Shown one piece after another: positions 28,306-38,181 of a stretch of 64,000 nt of DNA. This DNA comes from Paraperlucidibaca baekdonensis (GTDB lineage: Bacteria; Pseudomonadota; Gammaproteobacteria; Pseudomonadales; Moraxellaceae): assembly GCF_003387535.1 (NCBI RefSeq), contig NZ_QUNR01000002.1, positions 420,514 through 484,513 of the forward strand, read 5' to 3'. A model generated the notes under the pieces. That model was not told where the DNA came from, made no database searches, and saw nothing but the letters and a program-made list of their open reading frames with translations. Position 1 is the stretch's first letter, and every line of letters begins with the position of its first letter. A program made the translations under genes and the position numbers.

Positions 28306-28770
28306 TCATGCCGTCTTATCATCAACCAGTAGTAAGTGCGCGCGTGCGGTTGCAATCGGGCGGGATTCACTCTCCTGCCAGCAACGCACACTGATGGCGG
28401 CGACGCGGCTGCCCATGCGAGCTACATCACAAGTAGCCCAGCAATCCTTTGTCCGTGCTGAGCGCAAGTAGTCCACTGAAAAGTCAATAACCTTAGGGAG
28501 GCGTGGCTGACGCTCGGATACAATAACTTGAATGAGTCCAGCTGTTTCCATAAGGGCGCCTACAACACCGCCATGCAGAGCAGGCAGCATGGGGTTGCCG
28601 ATGATTTCCGCGCGAAAGGGCAGGTGAAAGTGCAGGGGCGCGGATGTATTATCTGTGGGACTTTCCACGCGGATGCCAAGATGGTTGATATAGGGAATAG
28701 AGTCCAGCAAGGACTGATACTGACCGGCAATAACGGCCTCAATCATCGCTGTGATATGCTTTTCCTGCAT
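28306..28770 (-). CDS. hotdog-fold thioesterase (PaaI-like), copy 1
   Basis: A 154-residue hotdog protein: LPALHGGVVGALMETAGLIQ (about residues 62-81) is the PaaI/YdiI-type active-site helix with HGG, and PKVIDFSVDYLRSA is the following strand. It would hydrolyse acyl-CoA thioesters in the cytosol. It lies two bases downstream of a second, related hotdog gene, implying one transcript. The Cys/Ser-rich tail and IS-derived surroundings suggest a rearranged locus, but the ORF is intact. Confidence 0.82.
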   Translation of the reverse strand: MQEKHITAMIEAVIAGQYQSLLDSIPYINHLGIRVESPTDNTSAPLHFHLPFRAEIIGNPMLPALHGGVVGALMETAGLIQVIVSERQPRLPKVIDFSVDYLRSARTKDCWATCDVARMGSRVAAISVRCWQESESRPIATARAHLLLVDDKTA

Positions 28771-28772
28771 GA

Positions 28773-29267
28773 TTAATCCTCGATTGTGCTGATAGTGTGG
28801 GTGCCGGTGCGTTTACCGCAATAAAAAGTGCCGGTAGCAATGGCGCAGACCTCATTGCTACCTTCTAGTCGTAATGTGCAACGGGTGAAGGCGACCTGGC
28901 GAGCTAAGCGATAGCAAATGGCATGGGCAATTAGGTCGTGCCCAGCCAGTGTTGGGCGCAGATAGTCGATGCGCAAATCCAGTGTCGCAATTGATGTGAG
29001 TTCATTCAGTGCGCAAAACACAGCCATGCCGGATGTGGCATCTGCCAGGCTGTAGAGAACGCTACTGTAAACCCAACCTCTTTCAGAATCCCCAATCAGC
29101 AAGTCACGGTAGGGAAGTCGCATGATGGCAGATGAGTCTCCCAGTGACTCTACCAACATGCCGAGATCACGGTTGTGGGGTACGTTATCTGAGAATTGTT
29201 TCGCTGCTTTGATAGCAGAGGGCAGGATTTGATAGGAGTCGCTATCTGATGGGGTAAATAAATTCAT
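28773..29267 (-). CDS. hotdog-fold thioesterase, copy 2
   Basis: A 164-residue hotdog protein starting MNLFTPSDS at 29267. WVYSSVLYSLADATSGMAVF matches the active-site helix, with the usual HGG replaced by YSS, and IATLDLRIDYLRPT is the next strand. It may therefore be catalytically altered or be the partner subunit of the downstream thioesterase. The gene begins inside the decayed 3' part of a GMC oxidoreductase fragment. It is probably transcribed from the operator-bearing promoter near 29514. Confidence 0.78.
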   Translation of the reverse strand: MNLFTPSDSDSYQILPSAIKAAKQFSDNVPHNRDLGMLVESLGDSSAIMRLPYRDLLIGDSERGWVYSSVLYSLADATSGMAVFCALNELTSIATLDLRIDYLRPTLAGHDLIAHAICYRLARQVAFTRCTLRLEGSNEVCAIATGTFYCGKRTGTHTISTIED

Positions 29268-29303
29268 GATTGGCTTCTGAATGGTAAAAGAGGATGAGCA
29301 TGC

Positions 29304-29424
29304 TCTTATCGGGCGACCCTGCCCCAATAAGGCGTACCTTGTACGCGGCACTTTTGTTACGTCGATTGGCGAGTACGCAACCTGCCGAACCTACGCCAAC
29401 AATTATGAAGTCGTATGTAGTCAT
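29304..29424 (-). pseudogene. GMC oxidoreductase N-terminal fragment
   Basis: [20 protein letters not shown] from 29424 is the FAD-binding start of a GMC enzyme, followed by about 20 more related residues to SPDKSMLI, where similarity stops. The remaining 500 residues are missing. A promoter with TetR-type operator lies upstream, so this was once the first gene of a regulated operon that continued into the thioesterases. Confidence 0.8.
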
Positions 29425-29499
29425 GATTTGTGCCACGTGATCAGATTGTGAGGGGACAGAGCGAGTCCTCCTCCGCATACAGCACTAAGGGTTCGACCA

Positions 29500-29535
29500 T
29501 ACTATACCAATATTTGGTCATTCAACCAAATTGAC
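29500..29535 (-). promoter_or_regulatory. TetR-type operator and promoter, module B
   Basis: Read on the minus strand, TTGGTTGAATGACCAA (29529-29514) matches the 16-bp operator seen at 21457, 33606 and 35004. A TATAGT -10 box lies 17 bp downstream of TTGGTT, which doubles as a weak -35. It drives the GMC fragment and the two thioesterase genes. Confidence 0.75.
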
Positions 29536-29799
29536 TCCAGATCATCTCGATTTGCACTATTGCCTAAGGTGGTATATTTGGAGTTTCTTTAGGTAGCTAT
29601 CCATGTTGATGTAAGGATTGCTATTGCGGGCCGGACGTACTGCTTCAGCATTGCTGCTACGTTTGGGGTGCTATGCTAGCTTAGGTAATTCGGTCGAATA
29701 AAGAGTATTGGCGACCAGTTTTCACAAGCTTTGCTCTTGAATCGAAACTCCTAAGAAAATGAATTGTCGCTTGCGTTTGATGGCAGTATCCTGTGATGA

Positions 29800-30504
29800 G
29801 GTAATCCCCCCATTTTTAACGGGACTCAGAAGCAGAGGCTAGGCCATTTGGACCAACTTTCGGGGTGATGCCACCCAGGCCCATATTCTGGTGATCATGG
29901 TTATATGTCCAGAGCTAGCGCGTTGCGTGATCCTGCATTTCTGCTAAATCAGTAAGCATGTATTGGCCCAGCCATTCATGCCTTGCGGTTCGCTTATCGC
30001 TCAGCTGATCATGCATGAAATCCATAGACCACATGTCGTTGAGACTGGTCGGCACAGCGGTTGGTAGCGGTAGCAGGCCTGGCTGATGGCAAAGGCAGCG
30101 CAGGCCTGCCGGATACTCAAGCCTTTGGTCGCCGCCGCACGTTGGGCCATCTCGCGTCTGCGAGACGGCCTCACTATTTTTTGTGATGGCTTCCTTAAGA
30201 ACATCCGCTTGCAGCTGCACATCGGCATACATCTTTTTGAGTCGTCTATTTTCATCCTCAAGCTCATTGAGTCGAGACATCAGCGACGCATCCATGCCGC
30301 CAAACTTAGCGCGCCACTTATAAAACGACGCAGAGCTCATGCCATGTTCACGGCATAAGTCCGGAACCGGCGTGCCGGCCTCAGCTTGCTTCAAAATCGC
30401 CATGATTTGGCTATCGGAGTATCGAGATGTGCGCATGTAGAACTTCCTCAAAGCATTGGGAGAAATTCTACTTCTGAATCTGATTAATTTCTGGGGGAAT
30501 TACA
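29800..30504 (-). mobile_element. IS3-family element with internal deletion
   Basis: The termini are GTAATCCCCCC (29801-29811) and TGGGGGAATTACA (30492-30504). The minus strand encodes OrfA from MRTSRYSDSQIMAILKQAEA at 30436, then jumps into scattered OrfB pieces (NDMWSMDFMHD, TARHEWLGQYML) because most of OrfB is deleted. It is related to the complete element at 33718 but clearly diverged. Confidence 0.85.
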
Positions 30505-30512
30505 TAATTAGT

Positions 30513-31109
<597 letters not shown>

Positions 31110-31392
31110 CTACAGATCGATACTCGGTCCGGCGCCTGTAAAGGCGGAGACTTTTCCGTGAAATATTTATATAAGGTTATATAGGCAGTTGCAGCTATCG
31201 ACATTTTGGTCACTGTATGACTGCCCACTGAGGGCTTGCAGTGATTTCGGCTTAGTTTATTCGTGAAAGCCTCTGTCATAATGTGCGCCGACTGAGGAAA
31301 AAGATGTCAGTTGAGGCAAGGGTTATGGTGAGTGACTATCCTTGCTTGATAGATATCTGATAAAGTTCAAAAAGCTAAAATAAGGGGATTAC

Positions 31393-32013
31393 GTGAATAA
31401 AAGGCGACCTACTAAAATTATTGATCAGTTAGGCCGAGAGGCAGTGCTAACCTCTGCTGCTCGTCTTTTCAGAGATCAAGGATATGAGCGAACGACTGTT
31501 AAAGAGGTTGCGAAGGCTTGTAATATGCTTCCAGGTAGTTTGCATTACCGCTATCATACAAAAGAAGCTATTTTAGTCGACCTTATGCGCTTGGGTTTAG
31601 AGCGTGCTGCCCTGGCAGTAACAGAGGCTTGTGTAAACGTTAGTGATCCTGTAGAGCAATTGCGCAGAGGTATCAATGCTCATCTGAAAATGTTGGTCAC
31701 TGGTTCCGATATGGTTTATGTGCTGCTTTTTGAATGGCGCGCGCTTCGAGGAGATGCACGTAAAGAAATGATTGAGTTGCGCGATCGTTACGAGGCCCTT
31801 TGGGCTGCAATGTTATCGTTACTAGCACAGCACGGCGCTATTCGCAAAGATGTAGACTTGAACTTATTGCGTCTCATTGGCCTTGGTGCATTAAATTGGG
31901 TTGCCACTTGGTTTAATGAAAATGGACGTTATTCGTTAGAGGATATCGGTGACTTTGTCTGGCTGGTTATTAATAGTGCGTTCGTGGTGCCAAGCGAAAC
32001 TAGTATAAAATGA
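31393..32013 (+). CDS. TetR-family regulator, likely repressor of the TTGGTTG regulon
   Basis: A 206-residue TetR protein. The N-terminal HTH is ARLFRDQGYERTTVKEVAKA then CNMLPGSLHYRYHTKEAI (about residues 23-61); the rest is a helical ligand domain. It starts with GTG after AAGGGG. It sits between operator sites 29514 and 33606/35004 and is the nearest TetR gene to all four copies of TTGGTTG-N4-ACCAA, so it is the best candidate to bind them. No copy of the site lies just upstream of its own start. The ligand is presumably a lipid-like CoA ester, which is an inference. Confidence 0.85.
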   Translation: MNKRRPTKIIDQLGREAVLTSAARLFRDQGYERTTVKEVAKACNMLPGSLHYRYHTKEAILVDLMRLGLERAALAVTEACVNVSDPVEQLRRGINAHLKMLVTGSDMVYVLLFEWRALRGDARKEMIELRDRYEALWAAMLSLLAQHGAIRKDVDLNLLRLIGLGALNWVATWFNENGRYSLEDIGDFVWLVINSAFVVPSETSIK

Positions 32014-33605
32014 GTGCTCTAAATCTATATAATATAATTAACTCGTTCGTATGAGCAAAGAGGCTCTGCACTGTTGCAGGCGTTCCATTGTTTAACTTTA
32101 CCTATCAATTAAGGGGTTGCTCAATTCGCCGCTGTGCTAGCTTAGCGTTTGCCCCTTCTTCTTGATATAGTAACTTTGACCAATAAGCTTCTATCACGCT
32201 GTTAAAGTAGATAAGTAGTGATTTTTTCAGGATAGCTTGTTTTCGTCGCCATTCGCAACGGAGCAGGCTGGGAGTGTAATGCGCTAGCGTACCTAGAGGC
32301 GGTGTCTTTGCGATGATTCTATACTAGCGTTAGCGGAACTAAGGCTCGTAAAAGCATTAGGTCAGAAAATGTCATGGCTTTTATTATTATCATGTACGTT
32401 ACGTTGGCATCCATTCCGTTTGTGGGTTGGCCTCGTTTCTCGAGCACGATGCCACATGTTTATACTTTACGATGTCTGTCATGCGGCATATTGACTGGGC
32501 TGTGCTTCCCCACTAGTCGACTGAAATCAAAGTACTTTCTGGCAATAAGCGTCATATCTCCATCTTGCTGATTTAATCATACGCCACCTTGGGTGGTATT
32601 TGCATTAATAATATTTTGAGTAAGTTATTGTGCCTGATGCTTACTGGTAGTTAAAGTGCAGTGATTTTTTAAAAGTCCTTTCTCAGGCGCAATAACTAAA
32701 AAATAAACTCATAGCTGCCTGAAAATAGTCAGTATAGTGTTCGATGTAGTCGGGCTGTTGTTATAATATTATCGCTACGCCGACTTCTCTTCGTGCACAG
32801 TAACCCCTGCTTCATAGTCCGAATTGAATAGGCAAGCTTTCTTCAGGTCCGAGGCATATGCTAAGGCGATATGCCGCTAGTGTTTTCTTAGGTTGCTTAG
32901 CGTTGTGTTCCCGCTGCCAAGCTTCGATAGCGACCTTGGACCTTGGACCTTGGACCTTGGACGTGGGTCACGGTCGTTAATCAATGCTCATTCCGGAAGC
33001 GCCCATTTAATTGCTTAATATAGGCATTCTGATTAGGGTTCTTTAGCACGACAAGAAGCAACTTGACGCCTCGTTCAAGCTCTTAGATCAGCGACTTGCC
33101 GATATCTCAGCGATGGCCGCGTTGTGGCGATATGAGATCAAGGACTCAAGTGAGTAGCTGAGCACCGACCTACCTCTCCTGTATGGTAAGGCTGCATTTG
33201 TTGCATTATCAACGAGGTGAGGCTTTTATGACCCCGACCTCGGTTATGAGATAAAAAAGCCATTCATGAGCCACATATGATTTGCTACAGCTGGCGACCT
33301 AATGGCTGATGGCACGCTTCTTTGCTTATGTGTTTGTGTGGCTTTACATGCAGCATTTGTGCGGAGCACAAGTAGTCACCGGACTTGTGATTAATCAATA
33401 CGCTTGGCTTGGGCGAAGTCCCAATTAAACATCGATGATTTGTAGAGTCGACAGGTTTGAGATGGTTGCGCAGTACAGTTTTGCAGAACTTTGACAGCCA
33501 ATCAGTCTAAGTTGTTGGCAAGAAGTAAATGAGTTTCTGCTAGATAGGAGGTTTTTCTTGTAAGAATGCATTTGTCTATTGACATACAGAGTGCAGGCTA
33601 ATATT
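32014..33605. other. decayed spacer with IS3 relic and short tandem repeat
   Basis: About 1.6 kb without an intact gene. It holds four tandem copies of ACCTTGG (32933-32960) and an IS3 OrfB relic on the minus strand (32985-33092, reading ELERGVKLLLVVLKNPNQNA then YIKQLNGRFRNE). I find nothing else that I can name. Confidence 0.6.
32985..33092 (-). pseudogene. IS3 OrfB relic, about 35 codons
   Basis: The uninterrupted minus-strand reading LERGVKLLLVVLKNPNQNAY then IKQLNGRFRNE aligns with the IS3 OrfB stretch GVxLxxIQPGKPNQNAYIExFNGRFRDE. No other part of that element is left. Confidence 0.75.
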
Positions 33606-33621
33606 TTGGTTGAGTGACCAA
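33606..33621 (+). promoter_or_regulatory. TetR-type operator before an interrupted gene
   Basis: TTGGTTGAGTGACCAA is the third copy of the 16-bp operator, extended here by outer AATATT/AATATT-like symmetry. A TTGACA box lies about 20 bp upstream (33578-33583). An RBS (AAAGAGAG) and ATG follow at 33647. Confidence 0.78.
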
Positions 33622-33646
33622 CCAAAATATTAAAAAGAGAGTTAAC

Positions 33647-33717
33647 ATGAGACTCCTGTTGATATGTAGTTGTTATATAGTCGTAATATTTTCGAGTTTT
33701 GCTAGGGCTGGTGGTAT
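33647..33717 (+). pseudogene. signal-peptide gene cut by the IS3 element
   Basis: From the ATG at 33647 the frame reads MRLLLICSCYIVVIFSSFAR then AGG, a typical Sec signal peptide with cleavage near ARA. It then enters the IS3 terminus at 33718 and stops within it. It has its own operator-bearing promoter and RBS, so a secreted or outer-membrane protein of the TetR regulon was probably disrupted. I found no clear continuation beyond 34912. Confidence 0.65.
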
Positions 33718-33756
33718 TGTAATCCCCCCATTCTCCGAAACAGCTATTCGTAGAAC

Positions 33757-34554
33757 TTAAGCTGCTTTCAGTAGTTGCCTTGGTGGAATGCCTCCTATGG
33801 CCGTGTTGGGCCGCTCATTGTTGTACAGCCATAGCCACTGAGTGGCAAGTTCTTGTGCCTGCTCCACCGACTCAAACAGATGTAAATCCAGCCACTCGTG
33901 TCGCACCGTTCGGTTAAAGCGCTCGATATACGCATTCTGTGTCGGCTTTCCCGGTTGAATATACATCAACGTAATGCGCTGACTGTTAGCCCAGTCTATG
34001 AGCGCTTGCGCTATGTATTCTGGCCCGTTATCCAAACGTATCGCATTCGGCTTACCACGCCACTCAATCACCTGTTCCAGACTGCGAATAACGCGCAGGC
34101 TTGGCAATGACAGATCCACCTCGATCCCAAGCCCTTCTCGGTTGTAGTCGTCCAGCACGTTGAACGTGCGCAATGTCCGGCCATCCACCAACGAGTCGCT
34201 CATAAAATCAATCGACCACACTTGGTTGGGTGCCATAGGCACAGACAGCGCATCCGGCTTATCGCGCTTGATGCGTCGCCTAGGTTTAATCCGTAAGTTC
34301 AGCTCCAGCTCACGGTAAATTCGGTACACGCGCTTGTGATTCCAGGCATAGCCCTTCACATTGCGCAGATACAAATAGCATAGCCCAAAACCCCATCGCC
34401 GGTTGGCCGTGGTGAGCCGCAATAGCCAGTCTGCTATCAGCTGATTGTCCGAAGACAGCTGAGGCTGGTAGTAATAGCTCGACACGCTGATGTCCAAACA
34501 ATGGCAAGCCATCCTCACGCTGATGCCGTAACGCTGCTTTGCGCTAACAGCCAT
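33757..34554 (-). CDS. IS3 transposase OrfB (integrase catalytic part)
   Basis: A 265-residue rve-type transposase subunit: HTH_21 region ([14 protein letters not shown]-like text near residues 50-60), catalytic DDE seen as [20 protein letters not shown] and [20 protein letters not shown]. It is expressed as a fusion with OrfA through a -1 frameshift near GGAAAGC before the OrfA stop; the OrfB frame is open upstream of its ATG through LTPSQRRE. Confidence 0.92.
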   Translation of the reverse strand: MAVSAKQRYGISVRMACHCLDISVSSYYYQPQLSSDNQLIADWLLRLTTANRRWGFGLCYLYLRNVKGYAWNHKRVYRIYRELELNLRIKPRRRIKRDKPDALSVPMAPNQVWSIDFMSDSLVDGRTLRTFNVLDDYNREGLGIEVDLSLPSLRVIRSLEQVIEWRGKPNAIRLDNGPEYIAQALIDWANSQRITLMYIQPGKPTQNAYIERFNRTVRHEWLDLHLFESVEQAQELATQWLWLYNNERPNTAIGGIPPRQLLKAA

Positions 34555-34574
34555 CTCGCGACGCTGAGATGGCG

Positions 34575-34841
34575 TTAAAGCTTTCCCTCAAGCGCCTCCT
34601 GCCGAATCTCGGCTTTGAGTCGCTCTTCGGCATACATTTTCTTCAGTCGCCGATTTTCGTCTTCCAGCTCTTTCAAGCGCTTCATCATGGACGCATCCAT
34701 GCCGCCAAATTTGGCTCGCCACTTGTAAAACATAGCGGTGCTCATACCGTGTTCACGACATAGCTCTGGAACGGCTATGCCGTTCTCGTTCTGCTTCAAA
34801 ATTGCCAAGATTTGGCTGTCTGTGTAGCGTGATGTACGCAT
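34575..34841 (-). CDS. IS3 transposase OrfA
   Basis: An 88-residue HTH protein ([20 protein letters not shown] then [17 protein letters not shown]) followed by a leucine-zipper-like segment [20 protein letters not shown]. It binds the element ends and is extended by frameshift into OrfB. Confidence 0.92.
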   Translation of the reverse strand: MRTSRYTDSQILAILKQNENGIAVPELCREHGMSTAMFYKWRAKFGGMDASMMKRLKELEDENRRLKKMYAEERLKAEIRQEALEGKL

Positions 34842-34967
34842 AGAAAACTCCTTTGCCTCAGTGTAAGGGAATCTTCTACGAATAACCGTTAGGGATGGAC
34901 GGGGGGATTACACTTGTAATGTGTTTGCACTTGGAGCTTGAGACTGCCACCTGTTATACAAAACTTG

Positions 34968-35019
34968 TTGACACGGCTGATATATCAATTTATACATTAT
35001 TGGTTGGTTGGACAACCAA
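34968..35019 (+). promoter_or_regulatory. promoter with TetR-type operator, module C
   Basis: TTGACA (34968-34973), a 17-bp spacer and TATACA (34991-34996) form the promoter. The operator TTGGTTGGACAACCAA (35004-35019) has perfect 7-bp arms and lies just downstream of the -10, over the expected start site. It controls the PF10118 gene at 35082. Confidence 0.85.
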
Positions 35020-35081
35020 AATCATGAATAAGTTATGTGGCTTAGATAGTGTGCCCTTACGAGGATGCTGGGAGTAATGAC

Positions 35082-36023
35082 ATGAGCGTAATCAGCAAAG
35101 AAATTGGATATGAAGAAGTTGTTCCCCGTGACATTCACTTCAAGATGAATACGGACACGGTGGCGCGCCACTGGTTCAACGGTGATCCATGGACCACGCA
35201 CTGGATGAACTCCATTCTGGCGGCGGTTCCTGATGGCGAACGCTGGGTAATGAATTCAGCCAGAGCACAACTCGACAAATTGATCGACCCTGAAGTGCGT
35301 AAGGCTGCGATCGATTTTTGTCGCCAGGAGCGCATTCATGCACGTGAGCATGATGAAATGAACAAGGCATGCGTTGCTCAAGGCGTGCCGATTGACAAAG
35401 TGGAGGCGGTTTTTACCAAAATCAGGGTCACCATGCAGGAGCGGCTGAGTCTTGATATGCAGAGCTCCATGGCAGCAGCATTCGAGCATTTTACCGCTGT
35501 CATCTCTTCGGTCATGCTGGAGAACCCTGAGCTTTTCAACGAGTCTGATCCTGAGCTCAGGGCAATGCTGTACTGGCATTTTGTTGAAGAAACGGAGCAC
35601 AAGGGTGTCAGCTTTGATGTGTATGTCGCTGCCAGTGGTGGCGGCATCAAGGGCTACCTGAGGCGCGTCGGGGGAATGGCGATGGGGACGGTACTTGGTC
35701 TGCCGCTCATGGTCGGCAACCAGGCCTATCTGCTGCACAAGGACAAGCAGCTGACCAACTGGCGCTCAGCCATGAGGATGAGCAATATCCTGTTCGGCAA
35801 TCCCGGCATTCTTGCGCGCATTTTCCAATCCCATTATCTGCCTTACTTCATGCCTGATTTTCATCCCTGGGATGATGACAATCGTGAAGTCATCCATGTC
35901 TGGAAGCGCAGTTACGAAAAAACCGGCGACCCGCATAAGGCCTATCAAGCTTTACTGGATTGGAAGCTGAAAAAGAATGCGCCAGGCAAGCTGAAGCTGA
36001 AGGCTGTTGTACAGGCGGCCTGA
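35082..36023 (+). CDS. PF10118 (predicted metal-dependent hydrolase) protein, copy 2
   Basis: A 313-residue paralog of the genes at 21538 and 45646. The same motif order appears: ERWVMNSARAQ (the first Glu-His pair is changed to Asn/Ala), RQERIHAREHDE, EHFTAVISSVML and EETEHKGVSFD. The start MSVISKEIG at 35082 follows GGGAG; a GTG at 35049 is less likely. It is first in a module with SDR, esterase and Baeyer-Villiger genes that share its higher-GC, different-looking codon use. It is under the TetR-type promoter at 34968. Confidence 0.85.
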   Translation: MSVISKEIGYEEVVPRDIHFKMNTDTVARHWFNGDPWTTHWMNSILAAVPDGERWVMNSARAQLDKLIDPEVRKAAIDFCRQERIHAREHDEMNKACVAQGVPIDKVEAVFTKIRVTMQERLSLDMQSSMAAAFEHFTAVISSVMLENPELFNESDPELRAMLYWHFVEETEHKGVSFDVYVAASGGGIKGYLRRVGGMAMGTVLGLPLMVGNQAYLLHKDKQLTNWRSAMRMSNILFGNPGILARIFQSHYLPYFMPDFHPWDDDNREVIHVWKRSYEKTGDPHKAYQALLDWKLKKNAPGKLKLKAVVQAA

Positions 36024-36092
36024 GCAGCCAGTAAAGCGCACTGATTTCCGCTGATGCCTTCGGTCTAAGTGTGACGTTTCCCGGTCATCACG

Positions 36093-36126
36093 GCATTGTT
36101 GTCATTTGTTGCGACAATGCCGTTTC
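36093..36126 (+). terminator. hairpin after the PF10118 gene
   Basis: CGGCATTGT pairs with ACAATGCCG around a 14-base loop and is followed by TTTCGTT. It is a plausible terminator or attenuator between copy 2 and the SDR gene. A second short hairpin, GAGCC-ACCC-GGCTC with five T residues (36226-36244), lies directly before the SDR RBS. Confidence 0.6.
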
Positions 36127-36257
36127 GTTAATCGATCAGGACGAGTTGATCATTAGCTGACGCCGTGGGGGACTATGCGGGTGCCGTGGTTTTAGCGGGT
36201 GGTAAATAAAGAGCGGTATTTTTTCGAGCCACCCGGCTCTTTTTAAAGGAATGTCTC

Positions 36258-37088
36258 ATGAGTAAGAAAGCCCAAAAGTTGTCACAGTGTGCGGCGGCGA
36301 TTGTGACTGGAGCTGGCAGTGGTATTGGTCGCAGCTTTGCCTATGAAATTGGGCGTCGAGGTGGTGCCGTTGTGTGTGTAGACATTCGTATTGAACGTGC
36401 CGAAGAAACAGCGGCCATGCTGCGCAGCCTGAATACGCACGCGGTAGCCTATGCATGTGACGTGGGCAATGCTGAACAGATGGCAGTGCTGGCAGACGAG
36501 GCGGAGGGCTTGCTTGGTCGCCCTGTAACTCTGGTTGTGAATAATGCGGGGGTTGGCCTCGGTGGCCAGATTGGTGAAGTATCGCTGGAAAAATGGCATT
36601 GGTGCGTCAACGTCAACCTCTGGGGCGTGATTCACGGCTGTCATTTTTTTGCGCCAAAACTGAAGGCGCTGGGCTATGGCGGGATCATCAATGTGGCGTC
36701 GGCTGCAGGGTTTGCCGCAGCACCAGAAATGAGTGCTTACAACGTGACCAAGGCGGGCGTGATGGCCTTGTCAGAGACCTTGTCGGCTGAGCTGACGGGA
36801 ACGGGGGTGAAAGTGACAGTGCTGTGTCCGACGGTGGTACCAACCAATATTGTCAACGATGGTCATCTGCCTGCTTATCGCTCCGAGTTTGCCAAAACGG
36901 CGATGACAAAGTTTGCCCTGACCGACAGCGACGCGGTGGTACGCAAGGCGCTGGACGCGCTCGACAAAGGGCAGATGTACATGCTACCGCAAATTGACGG
37001 ACGCATTGCGTGGATGTTTAAGCGCGCCGCCCCACGTTTGTATGCGCGTAGCCTGGGTGAGGCCTACCGGCTTGTTGCGCCGTCTTGA
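36258..37088 (+). CDS. short-chain dehydrogenase/reductase (ketone-forming)
   Basis: A 276-residue SDR: TGAGSGIG near residues 17-24, VDIR after the second strand (NAD preference), NNAG near 95 and YNVTK near 160. It would oxidise a secondary alcohol to the ketone used by the monooxygenase downstream. The order SDR, esterase, monooxygenase resembles the mycobacterial mymA (sadH, lipR, mymA) operon. A short hairpin lies immediately before its ribosome-binding site. Confidence 0.9.
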   Translation: MSKKAQKLSQCAAAIVTGAGSGIGRSFAYEIGRRGGAVVCVDIRIERAEETAAMLRSLNTHAVAYACDVGNAEQMAVLADEAEGLLGRPVTLVVNNAGVGLGGQIGEVSLEKWHWCVNVNLWGVIHGCHFFAPKLKALGYGGIINVASAAGFAAAPEMSAYNVTKAGVMALSETLSAELTGTGVKVTVLCPTVVPTNIVNDGHLPAYRSEFAKTAMTKFALTDSDAVVRKALDALDKGQMYMLPQIDGRIAWMFKRAAPRLYARSLGEAYRLVAPS

Positions 37089-37154
37089 TGATGTGGTAGC
37101 AGCCATCTTCAAGCACAGCATATACCCCCACACTTCACTGACGGAATTATCGAT

Positions 37155-38126
37155 ATGGCATCTAGCCAGGCCAAGCTACTGAAACTCTTCCTGCGCATGC
37201 GGGTAAAGCGTGAGCTGACATCAAATGCCGCACTTGTTCGTCATTTGCGCAGTGCCATGGACACCAAGCTCTTCCCCAGCCCTGTGCCCTCTGGAATTAC
37301 GGTCCGGCAGGCAAGCGTTGCCGGGGTTCTTGGTGAGTGGCTGGAGGTGGCTAAGCCGTGCATGACCATCCTGTATTTGCACGGTGGTGCCTTTATTGGC
37401 GGCAAGCTGGCGACCTATCACACGTTTTGCGGCGAGGTTGCCAGACGTTTGAATGCCAAGGTTTTCATGGCAGATTACCGCCTCGCTCCGGAGCATCCCT
37501 ATCCGGCGGCAACGGACGATGCATTTCAGGTCTATCGGCAATTGTCGGCGGAGTTGCAGGGAACTGAGCCCCTGGTGATTGCGGGTGATTCTGCGGGCGG
37601 TAACCTGACCCTGGTCACGCTATTGCGCGCCAAGCTTGAAAATCTGCCCATGCCAGTGTGTGCGCTGACCCTGTCGCCTGGTACGGATGCAACAGGCACA
37701 CTGCCAGCGCTGACGGCCAACAGTGCCAGTGATTCCATGCTGTCAAAGTCAATGATAGATAGGGCGATCGATATTTATCTGGCCGGGGCGGACTCCACGC
37801 ATCCCGATGCCTCTCCCTGTCGGGGGAACTTCTCTGGTTTGCCGCCTTTGCTGGTGACGGTGAGCGAAGAGGAGTGCCTGCGTGATGATGCTTACCGTGT
37901 TGTCCATAACGCGCGTCAGGCCGGGGTGACGGTGGAGCTGCTGTCGCGTCTGGATATGCCGCATGTGTGGCCTATTTTTCATTTTTTGCTTCCTGAAGCC
38001 AGGCAAGACATGCATGTATTGATCCGGTTTATTGAAAAGCATGTGGGAGAAAGTCTGGTTCGGAGCAGTGCGGAATTTCAGTTGTCTTCTGAGCACGAAA
38101 GTGCAAGCAAGGCCTTAGCAGGTTAG
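37155..38126 (+). CDS. alpha/beta-hydrolase, HSL-type esterase
   Basis: A 323-residue esterase. The oxyanion motif YLHGGAFIGG is near residues 74-83, the nucleophile elbow GDSAGG (Ser) near 143, and a late Asp and His are in SEEECLRDDAY and MPHVWPIF. It is of the hormone-sensitive-lipase (LipR/LipW) family. Beside a Baeyer-Villiger monooxygenase it most likely hydrolyses the ester or lactone product to alcohol and acid. Confidence 0.9.
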   Translation: MASSQAKLLKLFLRMRVKRELTSNAALVRHLRSAMDTKLFPSPVPSGITVRQASVAGVLGEWLEVAKPCMTILYLHGGAFIGGKLATYHTFCGEVARRLNAKVFMADYRLAPEHPYPAATDDAFQVYRQLSAELQGTEPLVIAGDSAGGNLTLVTLLRAKLENLPMPVCALTLSPGTDATGTLPALTANSASDSMLSKSMIDRAIDIYLAGADSTHPDASPCRGNFSGLPPLLVTVSEEECLRDDAYRVVHNARQAGVTVELLSRLDMPHVWPIFHFLLPEARQDMHVLIRFIEKHVGESLVRSSAEFQLSSEHESASKALAG

Positions 38127-38135
38127 TGCATTAAA

Positions 38136-38165
38136 TTGACTGTAAAAATACACGTACAGTATAAA
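38136..38165 (+). promoter_or_regulatory. promoter of the monooxygenase gene with internal palindrome
   Basis: TTGACT (38136-38141), an 18-bp spacer and TATAAA (38160-38165). The interval contains ACTGTA and TACAGT arms ten bases apart (38139-38160), a possible operator for an unidentified regulator. Confidence 0.55.
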
Positions 38166-38181
38166 TTTGGAGAAATTAGCA

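Larger units (their letters stand above)
33718..34912 (-). mobile_element. complete IS3-family insertion sequence
   Basis: A 1195-bp element with terminal inverted repeats TGTAATCCCCCC at both ends, extending imperfectly to TATTCGTAGAA. It carries orfA and orfB in the usual overlapping -1 arrangement, both intact. No target duplication is visible next to the ends (TAT at left, CTT at right), so one flank may have been rearranged after insertion. It looks like the only intact IS in the window. Confidence 0.92.

Noticed and set aside
32933-32960. Four tandem ACCTTGG units as a CRISPR or regulatory array
   Set aside because: The units are seven bases with no spacers; this is a simple slippage repeat. 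I saw no CRISPR array in the window.
38139-38160. ACTGTA...TACAGT arms as a LexA box
   Set aside because: The half sites CTGT and ACAG are 12 bases apart, while LexA needs eight. It is kept only as a possible unidentified operator.
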